A stretch of DNA of 64,000 nt from contig NZ_JYKS01000008.1 of assembly GCF_000935045.1 (NCBI RefSeq), positions 124,001-188,000 on the forward strand, written 5' to 3'. The translations under genes and the position numbers were made by a program. Under the pieces are notes generated by a model that did not search any database, was not told the origin of the DNA, and saw only the letters and a program-made list of their open reading frames with translations. Positions 42,975 through 53,895 of this stretch are shown piece after piece. Each line of letters opens with the position of its first letter. Position 1 is the first letter of the stretch. Source of the stretch: Pseudomonas sp. 10-1B (GTDB lineage: Bacteria; Pseudomonadota; Gammaproteobacteria; Pseudomonadales; Pseudomonadaceae).

Positions 42975-43529
42975 TCAAGGCCGGATCTCGATCAACGTCC
43001 CATCCCGCACCAGGTCCCATACTTCCTGCATGTCGCGGTTGCGCATGGCGATGCAGCCATCGGTCCAGTCCAGCGTATGGAAGTACCACTCCGGGTACTC
43101 GTCGTTGATCGGCGTGCCATGGATCATGATCATGCTGCCGGGGCTCACGCCTTCACGGGTAGCGCGGGCGGCATCGCTGATATTCGGGTAGTTGATGTGC
43201 ATGGCCAGGTTGAAACGGTCGCTCTGCTTGCGCCAGTCCAGCCAGTACAGGCCCTCGGGGGTCTTCTTGTCGCCCTCGCGCTCCTTCGCGCCCTTGGGCT
43301 GCTTGCCCAGGGAGATACGGTAGGTCTTCAGTGGTTCGCCGCGGCTGATCAGTTGCAGGCGGCGTTCGGACTTGATCACCAGCACCTTGTCGATCAGCGG
43401 TTGCATGGCTTGCTGCGAGGGCGAGGGGCTTTGCGCTGCCGGCAGGGGCTTGCGGATGATGGTCTCGGTGAAGGCCGCCTGGGACACCGAGGTAACGCAA
43501 AGGCAGAAAAAGGCAAGCAACCAGCGCAT
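42975..43529 (-). CDS. L,D-transpeptidase (YkuD domain)
   Basis: A 184-residue exported protein. The signal peptide (residues 1-18) ends at SQA. The YkuD domain shows IHGTP with the conserved His and the catalytic segment TDGCIAMRN with the nucleophile Cys. Such enzymes form 3-3 crosslinks or attach lipoproteins to peptidoglycan in the periplasm. It follows the Nudix gene on the same strand by 22 bp. Confidence 0.9.
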   Translation of the reverse strand: MRWLLAFFCLCVTSVSQAAFTETIIRKPLPAAQSPSPSQQAMQPLIDKVLVIKSERRLQLISRGEPLKTYRISLGKQPKGAKEREGDKKTPEGLYWLDWRKQSDRFNLAMHINYPNISDAARATREGVSPGSMIMIHGTPINDEYPEWYFHTLDWTDGCIAMRNRDMQEVWDLVRDGTLIEIRP

Positions 43530-43551
43530 GTAAGGGTATCTCTGAAGGCTT

Positions 43552-44103
43552 CTAGGTAATGGTCGAGACGTTCATCGGCGGCAGGTATTCATGGCCTATG
43601 GGGTAGTGCTGCCCGATGCGGTCGCGATAGTAGCATTCTAGTGTGCGTGTGACGGTGCGGAAAGCCAGCTCGCCCCACGGTATCTCATGTTCCTCGAACA
43701 GCCGCACCTCCAGGCTTTCGACACCGACATCGAAGTCAAGGTCCGCCAGTTCGGCGCGGAAGAACACATGTACCTGGTTGATGTGCGGCAAATCGAACAG
43801 CTGGTACAGGCTGGTCGGCCCGACCCGGGCGCAGGCTTCCTCGATGGTTTCGCGACGGGCGGCCTGGTCGAGGGTTTCGCCGTTCTCCATGAAGCCGGCG
43901 GGCAGGGTCCAGAAGCCCCGGCGTGGCTCGATGGCGCGCCGGCACAGCAGTACCTGGCTACCCCAGGTCGGCAACACGCCGGCGACGATGTTGGGGTTCT
44001 GGTAGTGGATGGTCTGGCAAGACTCGCAGACATACCGCTGGCGGCTGTCGCCCTCGGGGATCCGTTGAATGACCGGCTGGCCGCACGCGCTGCAGAATTT
44101 CAT
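43552..44103 (-). CDS. Nudix hydrolase with N-terminal zinc ribbon
   Basis: A 183-residue protein. A zinc ribbon (CSAC at 4-7, CESC near 26-29) precedes a Nudix domain whose box reads GFMENGETLDQAARRETIEE, with all catalytic Glu/Arg positions. This layout resembles NudC-like and bacterial nucleotide-sugar/NADH pyrophosphatases. The ATG at 44103 is chosen because AAAGGA lies 8 bases upstream. It is divergent from a second Nudix gene 124 bp away. Confidence 0.88.
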   Translation of the reverse strand: MKFCSACGQPVIQRIPEGDSRQRYVCESCQTIHYQNPNIVAGVLPTWGSQVLLCRRAIEPRRGFWTLPAGFMENGETLDQAARRETIEEACARVGPTSLYQLFDLPHINQVHVFFRAELADLDFDVGVESLEVRLFEEHEIPWGELAFRTVTRTLECYYRDRIGQHYPIGHEYLPPMNVSTIT

Positions 44104-44227
44104 GTGTCGTTCCTTTTGTTCAAGGCTATCTTGGCGCGGCCACAGGGTCGCCGCAAGCGTGCAGGGCTTGGGTGCGTCGTGGCTTTGGTGCATCATGCAA
44201 GGCAGGCCTTGGATACGAGCGTGTGTA

Positions 44228-44827
44228 ATGCTGGACGAGCTACTTCGCCGAATGAGCAATCACCAACCCGCATCACTGGAAACCGATCGACGGTTCCCTG
44301 AAGCGGCGGTCCTTTTGCCCATTACTCGCAGCGAAGCGCCCGAACTGGTCTTGACCCTGCGCGCCAAGGGCCTGTCCACCCACGGTGGCGAAGTGGCCTT
44401 TCCGGGTGGCCGTCGTGACCCGGAAGACCCGGACCTGGTATTCACCGCCTTGCGCGAGGCCGAAGAGGAAATCGGCCTGCCGCCTGGGCTGGTGGAAGTG
44501 ATTGGCCCGCTGAGCCCGCTGATTTCGCTGCATGGCCTGAAGGTGACGCCATTCGTCGGGGTTATCCCGGACTTTGTCGAATACCGCGCCAATGACGCCG
44601 AGATCGCGGCAGTATTCACCGTGCCGCTGGAGTTCTTCCGCCAGGACCCGCGCGACCATACCCACCGTATCGATTACCAGGGGCGCAGTTGGTATGTGCC
44701 CAGCTACCGCTACGGTGAATACAAGATCTGGGGGTTGTCGGCGATCATGATCGTCGAATTGGTCAACCTGCTGTTCGATGCCGGCATCAGCCTGCACCAG
44801 CCCCCCGAGCGTTACAGCGAAAACTGA
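44228..44827 (+). CDS. Nudix CoA pyrophosphatase (NudL-like)
   Basis: A 199-residue hydrolase. It carries the CoA-type segment LRAKGLSTHGGEVAFPGGRR and the Nudix box FPGGRRDPEDPDLVFTALRE followed by AEEEIGL. Enzymes with this pattern split CoA or acyl-CoA to phosphopantetheine and ADP. It is cytoplasmic. The ATG at 44228 gives family length. It starts an apparent operon with the carbonic anhydrase-like gene 44 bp on. Confidence 0.88.
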   Translation: MLDELLRRMSNHQPASLETDRRFPEAAVLLPITRSEAPELVLTLRAKGLSTHGGEVAFPGGRRDPEDPDLVFTALREAEEEIGLPPGLVEVIGPLSPLISLHGLKVTPFVGVIPDFVEYRANDAEIAAVFTVPLEFFRQDPRDHTHRIDYQGRSWYVPSYRYGEYKIWGLSAIMIVELVNLLFDAGISLHQPPERYSEN

Positions 44828-44871
44828 GCGGGGCCAACCCCGCCGTCTGTGTCCCAGCCTGAGGAGCATGC

Positions 44872-45396
44872 ATGAAATATCGCCTGGGCGACCTGCGGGT
44901 CGAGAGCCACCCCACCAGTTGGGCCGCACCCAACGCCACGCTGATCGGCAACGTGCGCTTGCAGGCCAATGCCAGCGTGTGGTTTGGCGCGGTGCTGCGT
45001 GGGGACAACGAACTGATCGATATCGGTGAGGGCAGCAACGTCCAGGATGGCACAGTGATGCACACCGACATGGGCTCGCCGCTGACCTTGGGCAAAGGCG
45101 TGACCGTCGGCCACAACGCCATGCTGCATGGCTGCACGGTGGGCGACTACAGCCTGGTCGGTATCAATGCGGTGATCCTCAACGGTGCGCGCATCGGCAA
45201 GCACTGCATCATCGGCGCCAATGCGCTGATCGCCGAGGGCAAGGAAATTCCCGACGGTTCGCTGGTGATGGGCTCGCCGGGCAAGGTGGTGCGTGAGCTG
45301 ACCGAGCAGCAGAAACGCATGCTCGAAGCCAGCGCCGCGCATTACGTGCACAATGCCCAGCGTTATGCGCGGGAGTTGGTGGTTGACGATGAGTGA
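44872..45396 (+). CDS. Gamma-class carbonic anhydrase-like protein
   Basis: A 174-residue left-handed beta-helix protein with repeated hexapeptide turns ([27 protein letters not shown]). Three His that bind zinc or iron fall in MHTD and GHNAMLHGC, as in Cam-like proteins (YrdA/PaaY group). Many members show little or no anhydrase activity, so the reaction is uncertain. It overlaps the DUF1289 gene by 8 bp. Confidence 0.88.
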   Translation: MKYRLGDLRVESHPTSWAAPNATLIGNVRLQANASVWFGAVLRGDNELIDIGEGSNVQDGTVMHTDMGSPLTLGKGVTVGHNAMLHGCTVGDYSLVGINAVILNGARIGKHCIIGANALIAEGKEIPDGSLVMGSPGKVVRELTEQQKRMLEASAAHYVHNAQRYARELVVDDE

Positions 45397-45589
45397 TGTT
45401 GCAGAGCGGCCGGTGGCCTCGCCTTGCGTGAGCATCTGCGCGCTGGACGAGCAGGATATCTGCACCGGCTGCCAGCGCACCGTGGCCGAGATCGGCCGCT
45501 GGGGGCGGATGAGCAATGACGAGCGCCGGGTGGTGCTGAAGCTTTGCCATGAGCGGGCGGTTGCATCGGGGATGATGATCGGAAGCTGA
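45389..45589 (+). CDS. DUF1289 small cysteine protein
   Basis: A 66-residue protein with [20 protein letters not shown]: four Cys in the DUF1289 pattern, likely binding a metal or Fe-S cluster. Then [13 protein letters not shown] is typical of the family. The role is unknown. The start overlaps the end of the carbonic anhydrase-like gene, so the two are probably translated together. Confidence 0.85.
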   Translation: MSDVAERPVASPCVSICALDEQDICTGCQRTVAEIGRWGRMSNDERRVVLKLCHERAVASGMMIGS

Positions 45590-45599
45590 GCACAGTGTT

Positions 45600-45693
45600 G
45601 GCTTCATCGCTGGCAAGCCAGCTCCCACAACGACAGCACTAGCCGCAAGCCATGTGCAATCCCTGTGGGAGCCGGCTTGCCGGCGATAGGGCC
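45600..45693. repeat. REP pair, diverged left arm
   Basis: Arms at 45600-45629 and 45664-45693 of the GCTGGCTTGCCGG family. The left arm carries several changes from the exact copies, for example GGCTTCATCGCTGG. Confidence 0.88.
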
Positions 45694-45778
45694 AGCGCTG
45701 GTAATGCATCTGTTTGATCAAGCTGCCATTGACCTGAAAATCAAGTAATCTGTATCGCTTGCCCGACGGTCACTGCTC

Positions 45779-46246
45779 ATGTTCTATCTGATTGCCTACA
45801 TCAGCAGCGTAGTGCTGATCAACTACGCCTTCTCCAGCGCCCCACACCTGGACGTCATCTGGTCCGCCTGGGGCGGCTTGGTGTTCATCCTGCGCGACAT
45901 GGTGCAGACCCGCTTCGGCCATGGTGCCCTGGTCGCCATGCTGGTGGCACTGGTGCTGTCCTATGTCACCTCGGAGCCGGCCATCGCCCTGGCCAGTGCC
46001 ACCGCGTTCTTCATCTCCGAGTTGATCGACTGGCTGGTGTTCAGCATCACCCGTCGGCCACTGCGCGATCGCCTGTGGCTGAGTTCGGCGCTGAGCATTC
46101 CGGTGGATACCTTCATCTTCTTCGGCATGATCGGCGCCTTGACCCCGGCCGTGATCGGCACCGCCATGGCCTCGAAATTCGCCGGTGTCACCGCCGTGTG
46201 GCTGGCCATGGCATTTCGCGCCCGGCGGGCTGCCGTCGCCGGTTGA
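45779..46246 (+). CDS. VUT-family membrane protein
   Basis: A 155-residue integral membrane protein with four to five hydrophobic segments. It resembles the YhhQ/VUT family, whose longer member YhhQ imports queuosine precursors; SELIDWLVFSITR and the closing TAMASKFAGVTAVW are in keeping with it. It is shorter than E. coli YhhQ (about 220), so it may be a distinct subgroup. TTGACC at 45729-45734 with TGTATC 16 bp on could be its promoter. No riboswitch was recognised. Confidence 0.7.
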   Translation: MFYLIAYISSVVLINYAFSSAPHLDVIWSAWGGLVFILRDMVQTRFGHGALVAMLVALVLSYVTSEPAIALASATAFFISELIDWLVFSITRRPLRDRLWLSSALSIPVDTFIFFGMIGALTPAVIGTAMASKFAGVTAVWLAMAFRARRAAVAG

Positions 46247-46322
46247 TGGTGTAGAATAGCGGTCCTTTTTCAGCGGGCGGCACCAAGCCTGGTGCGGCCC
46301 CGGATGCCTTCGAGGACCTGAA

Positions 46323-47504
46323 ATGACCCGTATCGGAACCCCCTTGTCGCCCACCGCGACCCGTGTACTGCTGTGCGGCTGTGGCGAACTGGGCAAGGAA
46401 GTGGTGATCGAGCTGCAGCGCCTGGGCGTCGAAGTGATCGCCGTCGACCGCTACGCCAATGCCCCGGCCATGCAGGTGGCGCATCGCAGCCACGTGGTCA
46501 ACATGCTCGATGGCGTTGCCCTGCGCGCAGTGATCGAGGCCGAGAAGCCGCACTACATCGTCCCGGAAATCGAAGCCATCGCCACCGCCACCCTGGTCGA
46601 GCTGGAAAACGAAGGTTTCAACGTGGTGCCGACCGCCCGCGCCACCCAGCTGACCATGAACCGCGAAGGCATCCGTCGCCTGGCCGCTGAAGAGCTGGAT
46701 CTGCCGACCTCGCCGTACCACTTCGCCGACACCTACGAGGACTACGCCAAGGCCGTGGCCGATGTCGGCTACCCATGCGTGGTCAAGCCGGTGATGAGCT
46801 CGTCGGGCAAGGGCCAGAGCCTGCTGCGCAGCGATGCCGACCTGCAGAAGTCGTGGGATTACGCCCAGGAAGGCGGGCGTGCCGGCAAGGGCCGGGTGAT
46901 CATCGAGGGCTTCATCGATTTCGACTACGAAATCACCCTGCTGACCGTGCGCCACGTGGGCGGCACCACCTTCCTCGAACCGGTCGGCCACCGTCAGGAG
47001 AAGGGCGATTACCAGGAGTCCTGGCAGCCGCAGGCGATGAGCCCCAAAGCCCTGGCCGAATCGCAGCGCGTGGCCAAGGCGGTCACCGATGCCCTGGGCG
47101 GTCGCGGCTTGTTTGGCGTGGAACTGTTCGTCAAAGGCGACCAGGTATGGTTCAGCGAAGTGTCGCCACGCCCGCATGACACCGGCCTGGTGACCCTGAT
47201 TTCCCAGGACCTGTCGCAGTTCGCCCTGCATGCCCGTGCCATTCTCGGCCTGCCGATCCCGGTAGTGCGTCAGTTTGGCCCGTCGGCCTCGGCGGTGATC
47301 TTGCCGGAAGGGCAGTCACAGCAGACCAGCTTCGCCAACCTGGGTGCGGCGCTGAGCGAGCCGGATACCGCCATCCGCCTGTTCGGCAAGCCGGAAATCA
47401 ACGGTACCCGTCGCATGGGCGTGTGCCTGGCGCGTGACGAATCGGTCGAACTGGCGCGGGCCAAGGCGACCCGTGCTTCGCAGGCGGTCAAGGTCGAGTT
47501 CTAA
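46323..47504 (+). CDS. purT: Formate-dependent GAR transformylase
   Basis: A 393-residue ATP-grasp enzyme that makes FGAR from GAR, formate and ATP, a folate-free alternative to PurN. The N-terminus [20 protein letters not shown] and EIEAIAT fit Pur[10 protein letters not shown] marks the ATP-grasp loop, and [10 protein letters not shown] is the conserved active-site region. It is preceded by GTAGAAT at 46251-46257, a fair -10 without a clear -35. Confidence 0.95.
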   Translation: MTRIGTPLSPTATRVLLCGCGELGKEVVIELQRLGVEVIAVDRYANAPAMQVAHRSHVVNMLDGVALRAVIEAEKPHYIVPEIEAIATATLVELENEGFNVVPTARATQLTMNREGIRRLAAEELDLPTSPYHFADTYEDYAKAVADVGYPCVVKPVMSSSGKGQSLLRSDADLQKSWDYAQEGGRAGKGRVIIEGFIDFDYEITLLTVRHVGGTTFLEPVGHRQEKGDYQESWQPQAMSPKALAESQRVAKAVTDALGGRGLFGVELFVKGDQVWFSEVSPRPHDTGLVTLISQDLSQFALHARAILGLPIPVVRQFGPSASAVILPEGQSQQTSFANLGAALSEPDTAIRLFGKPEINGTRRMGVCLARDESVELARAKATRASQAVKVEF

Positions 47505-47560
47505 GCTGCAAGCTGCAAGCTGCAAGAGGATGCGCATCTCTTGCAGCTTGAGGCTTGAGG
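47502..47560. terminator. Heptamer-derived hairpin between purT and MFS gene
   Basis: Repeats of GCTGCAA on the left meet TTGCAGC on the right: AAGCTGCAAGA (47517-47527) pairs perfectly with TCTTGCAGCTT (47539-47549). It lies between convergent genes and may stop or stabilise both transcripts. There is no long T-run. Confidence 0.6.
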
Positions 47561-47561
47561 C

Positions 47562-48863
47562 TTACAGCTCGGTATTGCGCGTCTCTTTCAGGCACAGCAC
47601 AGCAATCAAGCTGATCACCGCCGCTGCCGATACATAACCCCCCACCCAGCTCAACCCACCCATGCTCACCAGCTTCTGGGCAAAGAACGGCGCCGCCGAA
47701 GCGCCGACGATGCCGCCCAGGTTGTACGCCGCCGAAGCCCCGGTATAGCGCACATGGGTCGGGAACAGCTCAGGCAGCAAGGCCCCCATCGGCGCGAAGG
47801 TCACGCCCATCAGGAACAGCTCGATGGCCAGGAACAGCGCCACGCCCGTGGTCGACCCCGAGGTCAGCAGCGGTTCCATGGTAAAGCCCGAGGCTACCGC
47901 CAGCAGGCCGCCGACGATCAGCACCGGCTTGCGTCCGTAACGGTCGCTGAGCCAGGCCGACAGTGGCGTGGCCAGGGCCATGAACACCACCGCGAAGCAC
48001 AGCAGGCCAAGGAAAGTCTCGCGGCTGTAGCCCAGCGTGGTCACGCCGTAGCTCAGCGAGAACACCGTCGAGATGTAGAACAGCGCGTAGCACACCACCA
48101 TGGCAGCGGCGCCCAGCAGGGTCGGCAGCCAGTACCTGGAAAACAGGTCGACCACCGGCATTTTCACCCGCTCGTGGCGAGCGACGGCCTTGGCGAACAC
48201 CGGGCTTTCTTCGAGCTTCAGGCGTACATACAGGCCCACCAGCACCAGGGCGGCGCTGAGCAGGAACGGAATACGCCAGCCCCACTCGCGGAACTGCTCG
48301 TCGCTGAGCACCAGGGCCAAGGTCAGGAACAGGCCGTTGGCGGCCAGGAAACCGATCGAAGGGCCCAACTGCGGGAACATGCCGAACCAGGCACGCTTGC
48401 CTTCCGGCGCGTTCTCGGTGGCCAGCAAGGCCGCGCCACCCCATTCGCCGCCCAGGCCAAGGCCTTGGCCAAAGCGCAGCAGGCAGAGAATGATCGGCGC
48501 CCATACGCCAATGCTGTCATAGCCCGGCAGCAAGCCGATGGCCGTGGTGGACACACCCATCAGCAGCAGCGAGGCGACCAGGGTCGACTTGCGGCCGATA
48601 CGGTCGCCAAAGTGACCAAACAACGCCGAGCCCAGCGGCCGGGCGAGGAAGGCGATGCCGAAGGTAAGGAAGGCGGCCAGCATCTGCGCAGTGCCCGACC
48701 CGGACGGGAAGAACACCGGGCCGATCACCAGGGCAGCGGCAGTGGCGTAGACGTAGAAATCGTAGAACTCGATGGCGGTGCCGATGAAGCTGGCGGTGGC
48801 AACCCGCGCTGGCGAGTTGACCGGCGCGGCAGGCGCTTCGGCATAGGTGCTGCTGGTGGTCAT
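47562..48863 (-). CDS. MFS transporter, metabolite:H+ symporter type
   Basis: A 433-residue inner-membrane protein with 12 predicted helices. IEFYDFYVYATAAALVIG at the first helix and the loop GHFGDRIGRKSTL (D-R-x-G-R-K motif), repeated as LSDRYGRKPVL, place it in the MHS family with ProP, ShiA and KgtP. The substrate is an organic acid or compatible solute but cannot be named. The ATG at 48863 is selected, as the N-terminus MTTSSTYAEAP is typical and GGGACC precedes it. Confidence 0.85.
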   Translation of the reverse strand: MTTSSTYAEAPAAPVNSPARVATASFIGTAIEFYDFYVYATAAALVIGPVFFPSGSGTAQMLAAFLTFGIAFLARPLGSALFGHFGDRIGRKSTLVASLLLMGVSTTAIGLLPGYDSIGVWAPIILCLLRFGQGLGLGGEWGGAALLATENAPEGKRAWFGMFPQLGPSIGFLAANGLFLTLALVLSDEQFREWGWRIPFLLSAALVLVGLYVRLKLEESPVFAKAVARHERVKMPVVDLFSRYWLPTLLGAAAMVVCYALFYISTVFSLSYGVTTLGYSRETFLGLLCFAVVFMALATPLSAWLSDRYGRKPVLIVGGLLAVASGFTMEPLLTSGSTTGVALFLAIELFLMGVTFAPMGALLPELFPTHVRYTGASAAYNLGGIVGASAAPFFAQKLVSMGGLSWVGGYVSAAAVISLIAVLCLKETRNTEL

Positions 48864-49138
48864 TAAGTAGGTCCCTAACAGTCTGGTCCAGCTCCATGGG
48901 CATAGTCTGCGCCGGCGTGCAATGCAAAGGGCAGGCACGGTTGCGCGGACGCCGGAGCGTTTTGTTGTTGTGCGCGCCCGACTGACGATAGCCCAAGGGG
49001 GATAGGGGCGGGCGCGGGCACTGTTCGGGGTGTTGAAGCAGGACCGCAGGGCGTGTCAGTGGAGCGGACTGGCCGTTGGGCGCCGGGTGCGGGTAGCAGG
49101 CGCGACGGCGGGGCTGGGTAAGCGTGACCCGAGTATAG
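48864..49138. other. Gap with one hairpin
   Basis: GTGACCCGA (49124-49132) and TCGGGTCAC (49142-49150) form a perfect 9-bp stem that spans the stop codon of the CBS-domain gene on the minus strand. No T-run follows. The rest (48864-49123) shows no REP or gene; the MFS promoter must lie here. Confidence 0.5.
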
Positions 49139-50344
49139 CTATCGGGTCACGGTCCACACCAGTACCTTGCTGGCACAATTGTCCTCTGTTTCGAGGATTT
49201 CCAGGCGATAGCGGCCGATCTTCAGGCAAACGGCGCTTTCCGGGATGCTTTCCAGTGCTTCGGTGACCAGCCCGTTGAGGGTTTTCGGCCCGCCGTCACA
49301 GGGCAAGTGCCAGCCCAGGGTGCGGTTGAGCTCGCGTAGCGAAGCGGTGCCGTCGATGACGAAGGTGCCATCGGGCTGCGGATGCACGTGCGGGTTGTCC
49401 AGGCTCTGCTCGTCTTCGAACTCGCCGACGATCTCTTCGAGGATGTCTTCCAGGGTGACGATGCCCAGCACCTCACCGTATTCATCCACCACCACGCCCA
49501 AGCGGCGTTGCTGCTTGTGGAAGTTCAGCAGTTGCAGCTGCAGGGGTGTGCTCTCCGGCACGAAGTAGGGCTCGTAGCAGGCGCCATGCAGCTTCTCCAG
49601 GGTCAGCTCGGCCTTGGGCAGCAGGTGGCTGATCAGTTTGGTGTTGAGGATCGCTTCGACCTGGTTGATATCGTTGTGGTAGACCGGCAGGCGGGTGTGG
49701 CGGCTGACGATCAGTTGCTCGATGATGCGTTCGATCGGCTCATCGAGGTTGATGCCGTCCACTTCGTTGCGTGGCACCAGGATGTCGTTGACGGTGATCT
49801 TGTCCAGTGACTGCAGGCCGTCGAACAGGCCATGGCGGGGCGTTTCGTGTTGCTCATCCTCGTCGAAGTCATCCACTTCCTGTGGGTGCAGGGCCACCGC
49901 CGTGGGTTGCACGCGGAACGGGCGCAGGATCATCTTGGCGCAGCCGTCCAGCAGGCAGGCCAGAGGCTGCAGCAGGGCGAGGGGCACTTTCAGCAGGCTG
50001 GCCGCGAGGCTGACGAAGGCGTATGGATTGCGCCGGGCCAGGCGCCGCGGCAGGTATTCGGCAAAGACCAGCAAGGTGAAGGTAGCGGCCAGCCCCGCCA
50101 GCCAGAAACCGTGCTCGCCACTATGGCGCTGGCCGAGCAGGCAGGCCAGGCCCAGCACCAGCAGCTTGCCCAGGCTGGCGCACAGCACCAGGGCCTGGGC
50201 CGGCAGCACGGGCTGGCTGTCGTCGCCGCTGCGCAGCGCACCATTGAGCTGCAGGCGGGCGGCATCCACCGCGGTGAATAGCGCCGACCACAACAGTGCC
50301 AGTGCCAGAGTGCCGAATAGCGGTGCGTACGGCAGGGTGTCCAT
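49139..50344 (-). CDS. CorB/HlyC-like CNNM transporter with CBS pair
   Basis: A 401-residue membrane protein: an N-terminal DUF21/CNNM domain with three to four helices (residues ~1-130), a CBS pair (about 180-310; RNEVDGINLDEPIERIIEQL and VVDEYGEVLGIVTLEDILEE) and a C-terminal CorC_HlyC domain. Such proteins are linked to magnesium or cobalt efflux rather than true haemolysis. It follows the YpjD-like gene by 9 bp in the same direction. Confidence 0.87.
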   Translation of the reverse strand: MDTLPYAPLFGTLALALLWSALFTAVDAARLQLNGALRSGDDSQPVLPAQALVLCASLGKLLVLGLACLLGQRHSGEHGFWLAGLAATFTLLVFAEYLPRRLARRNPYAFVSLAASLLKVPLALLQPLACLLDGCAKMILRPFRVQPTAVALHPQEVDDFDEDEQHETPRHGLFDGLQSLDKITVNDILVPRNEVDGINLDEPIERIIEQLIVSRHTRLPVYHNDINQVEAILNTKLISHLLPKAELTLEKLHGACYEPYFVPESTPLQLQLLNFHKQQRRLGVVVDEYGEVLGIVTLEDILEEIVGEFEDEQSLDNPHVHPQPDGTFVIDGTASLRELNRTLGWHLPCDGGPKTLNGLVTEALESIPESAVCLKIGRYRLEILETEDNCASKVLVWTVTR

Positions 50345-50353
50345 GGGCGGCCG

Positions 50354-51163
50354 TCAGATATGCAGGATGAATTCGCGAACCAGCTTGCTGCCGAAATAGG
50401 CCAGCATCAGCAGGCAGAAACCGGCCAGCGTCCAGCGTATGGCCTTGTGGCCACGCCAGCCCAGGCGGGTGCGGCCCCACAGCAGCACGCTGAACACCAC
50501 CCAGGCAACGCAGGCCAGCAAGGTCTTGTGCACCAGGTGCTGGGCAAACAGGTTGTCGAGGAACAGCCAACCGGAGATCAGCGACAGCGACAGCAGGCAC
50601 CAGCCGGCCCAGAGGAAACCGAACAGCAGGCTTTCCATGGTTTGCAGCGGCGGGAAGTTGCGGATCAGCCCGGACGGGTGCTTGTTCTTCAGCTGGCGGT
50701 CCTGCAGCAGCAGCAGCAGGGATTGGAACACCGCGATGGTGAACAGCCCGTAGGCCAGGATCGACAGCAGGATATGCGCGAGGATACCCGGTTCTTCGTT
50801 GATCAGCGGCACCGTGCCGGGTGGCGCGAACTGGGCCAGCAGCGCGGTCACCGCACCAAGCGGGAACAGCAGCAGCAACAGGTTTTCCACCGGTATGCGC
50901 AGGCACGCCAGCAGGGTCAGGGCGATGACCGCCACGGCGATCAGGCTGGCGGCGCTGAAGAAGTCCAGGCTCAGGCCCAGCGGGGTGATCAGCTGGAAGA
51001 ACAGCGCACCGGCCTGGGCCAGCACCGCGAAGGCACCCAGCAGGCCAAGCAGCCGCTTGTCGGACTTGCGACCTTGGGCCACGTGCGAGCCCTGGTAGAT
51101 GGCCGCAGCTATATATAGGCCGGCGGCGATCAGGTTGGGGATGAGGCTGGGAGAGGAGACCAT
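50354..51163 (-). CDS. YpjD/CcsA-like cytochrome c assembly-family membrane protein
   Basis: A 269-residue protein with eight hydrophobic segments, of the CcsA/CcmC/YpjD superfamily. The WAGWCLLSLSLISGWLFLDN stretch and the flanking His (HVAQ; HILLSILAY; HLVHKTLLACVAW) are the likely haem-contact positions. The E. coli homologue YpjD is also adjacent to ffh and its task is not settled. It is divergent from ffh. Confidence 0.83.
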   Translation of the reverse strand: MVSSPSLIPNLIAAGLYIAAAIYQGSHVAQGRKSDKRLLGLLGAFAVLAQAGALFFQLITPLGLSLDFFSAASLIAVAVIALTLLACLRIPVENLLLLLFPLGAVTALLAQFAPPGTVPLINEEPGILAHILLSILAYGLFTIAVFQSLLLLLQDRQLKNKHPSGLIRNFPPLQTMESLLFGFLWAGWCLLSLSLISGWLFLDNLFAQHLVHKTLLACVAWVVFSVLLWGRTRLGWRGHKAIRWTLAGFCLLMLAYFGSKLVREFILHI

Positions 51164-51475
51164 AAGTCCTGGTTGACGAGCCTTAAAGAGACGGAGTTTG
51201 GCATAGATTCCGCCGCTCTAGGAAGACTGAAGGGTTGTGTCAGGGCATTCGCGGGCACGCCCGCTCCCACAGCTATGGTGCAGGCCTGCAGGTAGTGAAG
51301 ATCCTGTGGGAGCGGGCGCGCCCGCGAAGAGGCCAGCACAGCCACCGAATGTCTCCCAAGGTGTGCGCCGCCGCCGCACTTCGCTATAATCGCCGCCTTG
51401 CTGTGCCCAGTGGGTGTGCATTTCCCCTTGGGCGCCTGACAAACCTCGGCTTTTACTGGGCCTGAAAGGATCACC
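51164..51475. other. Divergent gap ypjD-like/ffh with REP pair and ffh promoter
   Basis: 51247-51271 and 51305-51334 are a second-family REP pair, unusual here because it lies between divergent genes. TATAAT at 51385-51390 is a probable ffh -10 box; no good -35 is 17 bp upstream. The ffh leader would then be about 80 bases. Confidence 0.6.
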
Positions 51476-52852
<1,377 letters not shown>

Positions 52853-52983
52853 CCCCTATTCCGGGAGCCTGCCTGTTACCAGGGAGGCCCCAGAACCCCC
52901 GCCTTGGCGGGGCAACGGCCGCGGATTTCGCGGCTCAACCGGCAAATCTGGACGGCAGGGCAGGGCCTTGCCGAAAAAGTCAT

Positions 52984-53012
52984 TTGCAAATGTCCGTGTA
53001 TTCCCCGAGAAT
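52984..53012 (+). promoter_or_regulatory. Putative promoter of rpsP operon
   Basis: TTGCAA (52984-52989), 17 bp, GAGAAT (53007-53012), 87 bp before the rpsP ATG. In addition CCCCGCC-TT-GGCGGGG (52897-52912) forms a hairpin after ffh that could separate the two units. Confidence 0.45.
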
Positions 53013-53098
53013 ATGCGGCCTTTTGGGCACCCGTGTGCCTATTTGGCATTCAGATTTGCAGTACCAACTGCAGCACCGACTATAGGAACGATGTTCAC

Positions 53099-53350
53099 AT
53101 GGTAACCATTCGTCTGGCCCGTGGCGGCTCGAAAAAGCGCCCATTCTACCACCTGACCGTGACCAACTCGCGTAACGCCCGTGACGGCCGTTTCGTTGAG
53201 CGCGTAGGTTTCTTCAACCCGATCGCTGCTGGCGCCGAAGTCAAGCTGTCGGTCAACCAAGAGCGCGTCAACTACTGGCTGAGCCAGGGCGCACAGCCGT
53301 CTGAGCGTGTTGCTCAGCTGCTGAAGGACGCTGCCAAGGCTGCTGCCTGA
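53099..53350 (+). CDS. rpsP: 30S ribosomal protein S16
   Basis: An 83-residue protein with the standard [20 protein letters not shown] start. It binds 16S rRNA early in 30S assembly. It is the first gene of the conserved rpsP-rimM-trmD-rplS operon, 5 bp before rimM. The ATG at 53099 is the only one giving the family N-terminus. Confidence 0.98.
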   Translation: MVTIRLARGGSKKRPFYHLTVTNSRNARDGRFVERVGFFNPIAAGAEVKLSVNQERVNYWLSQGAQPSERVAQLLKDAAKAAA

Positions 53351-53355
53351 GCAAT

Positions 53356-53892
53356 ATGAACGCGACGCCAGAAAAGGCTGACGACCTCATCGTCGTTGGC
53401 AAGATTTTTTCGGTTCACGGCGTTCGCGGCGAGGTGAAGGTGTATTCCTTTACCGATCCGATTGAAAACCTGTTGGATTATCCGCGCTGGACGCTTCGGC
53501 ACGAAGGCAAGGTAAAGCAGGTCGAGCTGGTCAGCGGTCGTGGCTCCCAAAAGGGCCTGGTCGTGAAGCTCAAAGGCCTCGACGATCGCGATGAAGCCCG
53601 TCTTCTGAGCGGTTACGAAATCTGCATCCCGCGGAGCCTTTTGCCCAACCTGGCTGCCGACGAGTACTACTGGTACCAGTTGGTAGGTCTGAAGGTCATC
53701 AACCAGGACGAACAACTGTTCGGCAAGGTCGATCACCTGTTGGAGACCGGTGCGAACGATGTAATGGTGGTCAAGCCCTGTGCTGGCAGCCTGGATGATC
53801 GCGAGCGTCTGTTGCCCTATACGGAGCAATGCGTGCTGGCAATCGACCTGGAAGCAGGCACGATGCGGGTTGAGTGGGACGCGGACTTCTAG
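53356..53892 (+). CDS. rimM: 16S rRNA processing protein RimM
   Basis: A 178-residue 30S maturation factor. An N-terminal beta-barrel (VVGKIFSVHGVRGEVKVYSF) is joined to a PRC-barrel domain (DEYYWYQLVGLKVINQDEQL). It helps assemble the 30S head around S19. It lies 5 bp after rpsP and 3 bp before trmD. Confidence 0.96.
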   Translation: MNATPEKADDLIVVGKIFSVHGVRGEVKVYSFTDPIENLLDYPRWTLRHEGKVKQVELVSGRGSQKGLVVKLKGLDDRDEARLLSGYEICIPRSLLPNLAADEYYWYQLVGLKVINQDEQLFGKVDHLLETGANDVMVVKPCAGSLDDRERLLPYTEQCVLAIDLEAGTMRVEWDADF

Positions 53893-53895
53893 ACG

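Noticed and set aside
45694..45778. PreQ1 riboswitch before the VUT gene
   Set aside because: I could not place the short stem, A-rich tail and pseudoknot pattern. Only a promoter-like pair of hexamers is visible.
49139..50344. Haemolysin
   Set aside because: The old HlyC/HlyX name reflects homology only. The CNNM plus CBS layout fits a cation transporter.
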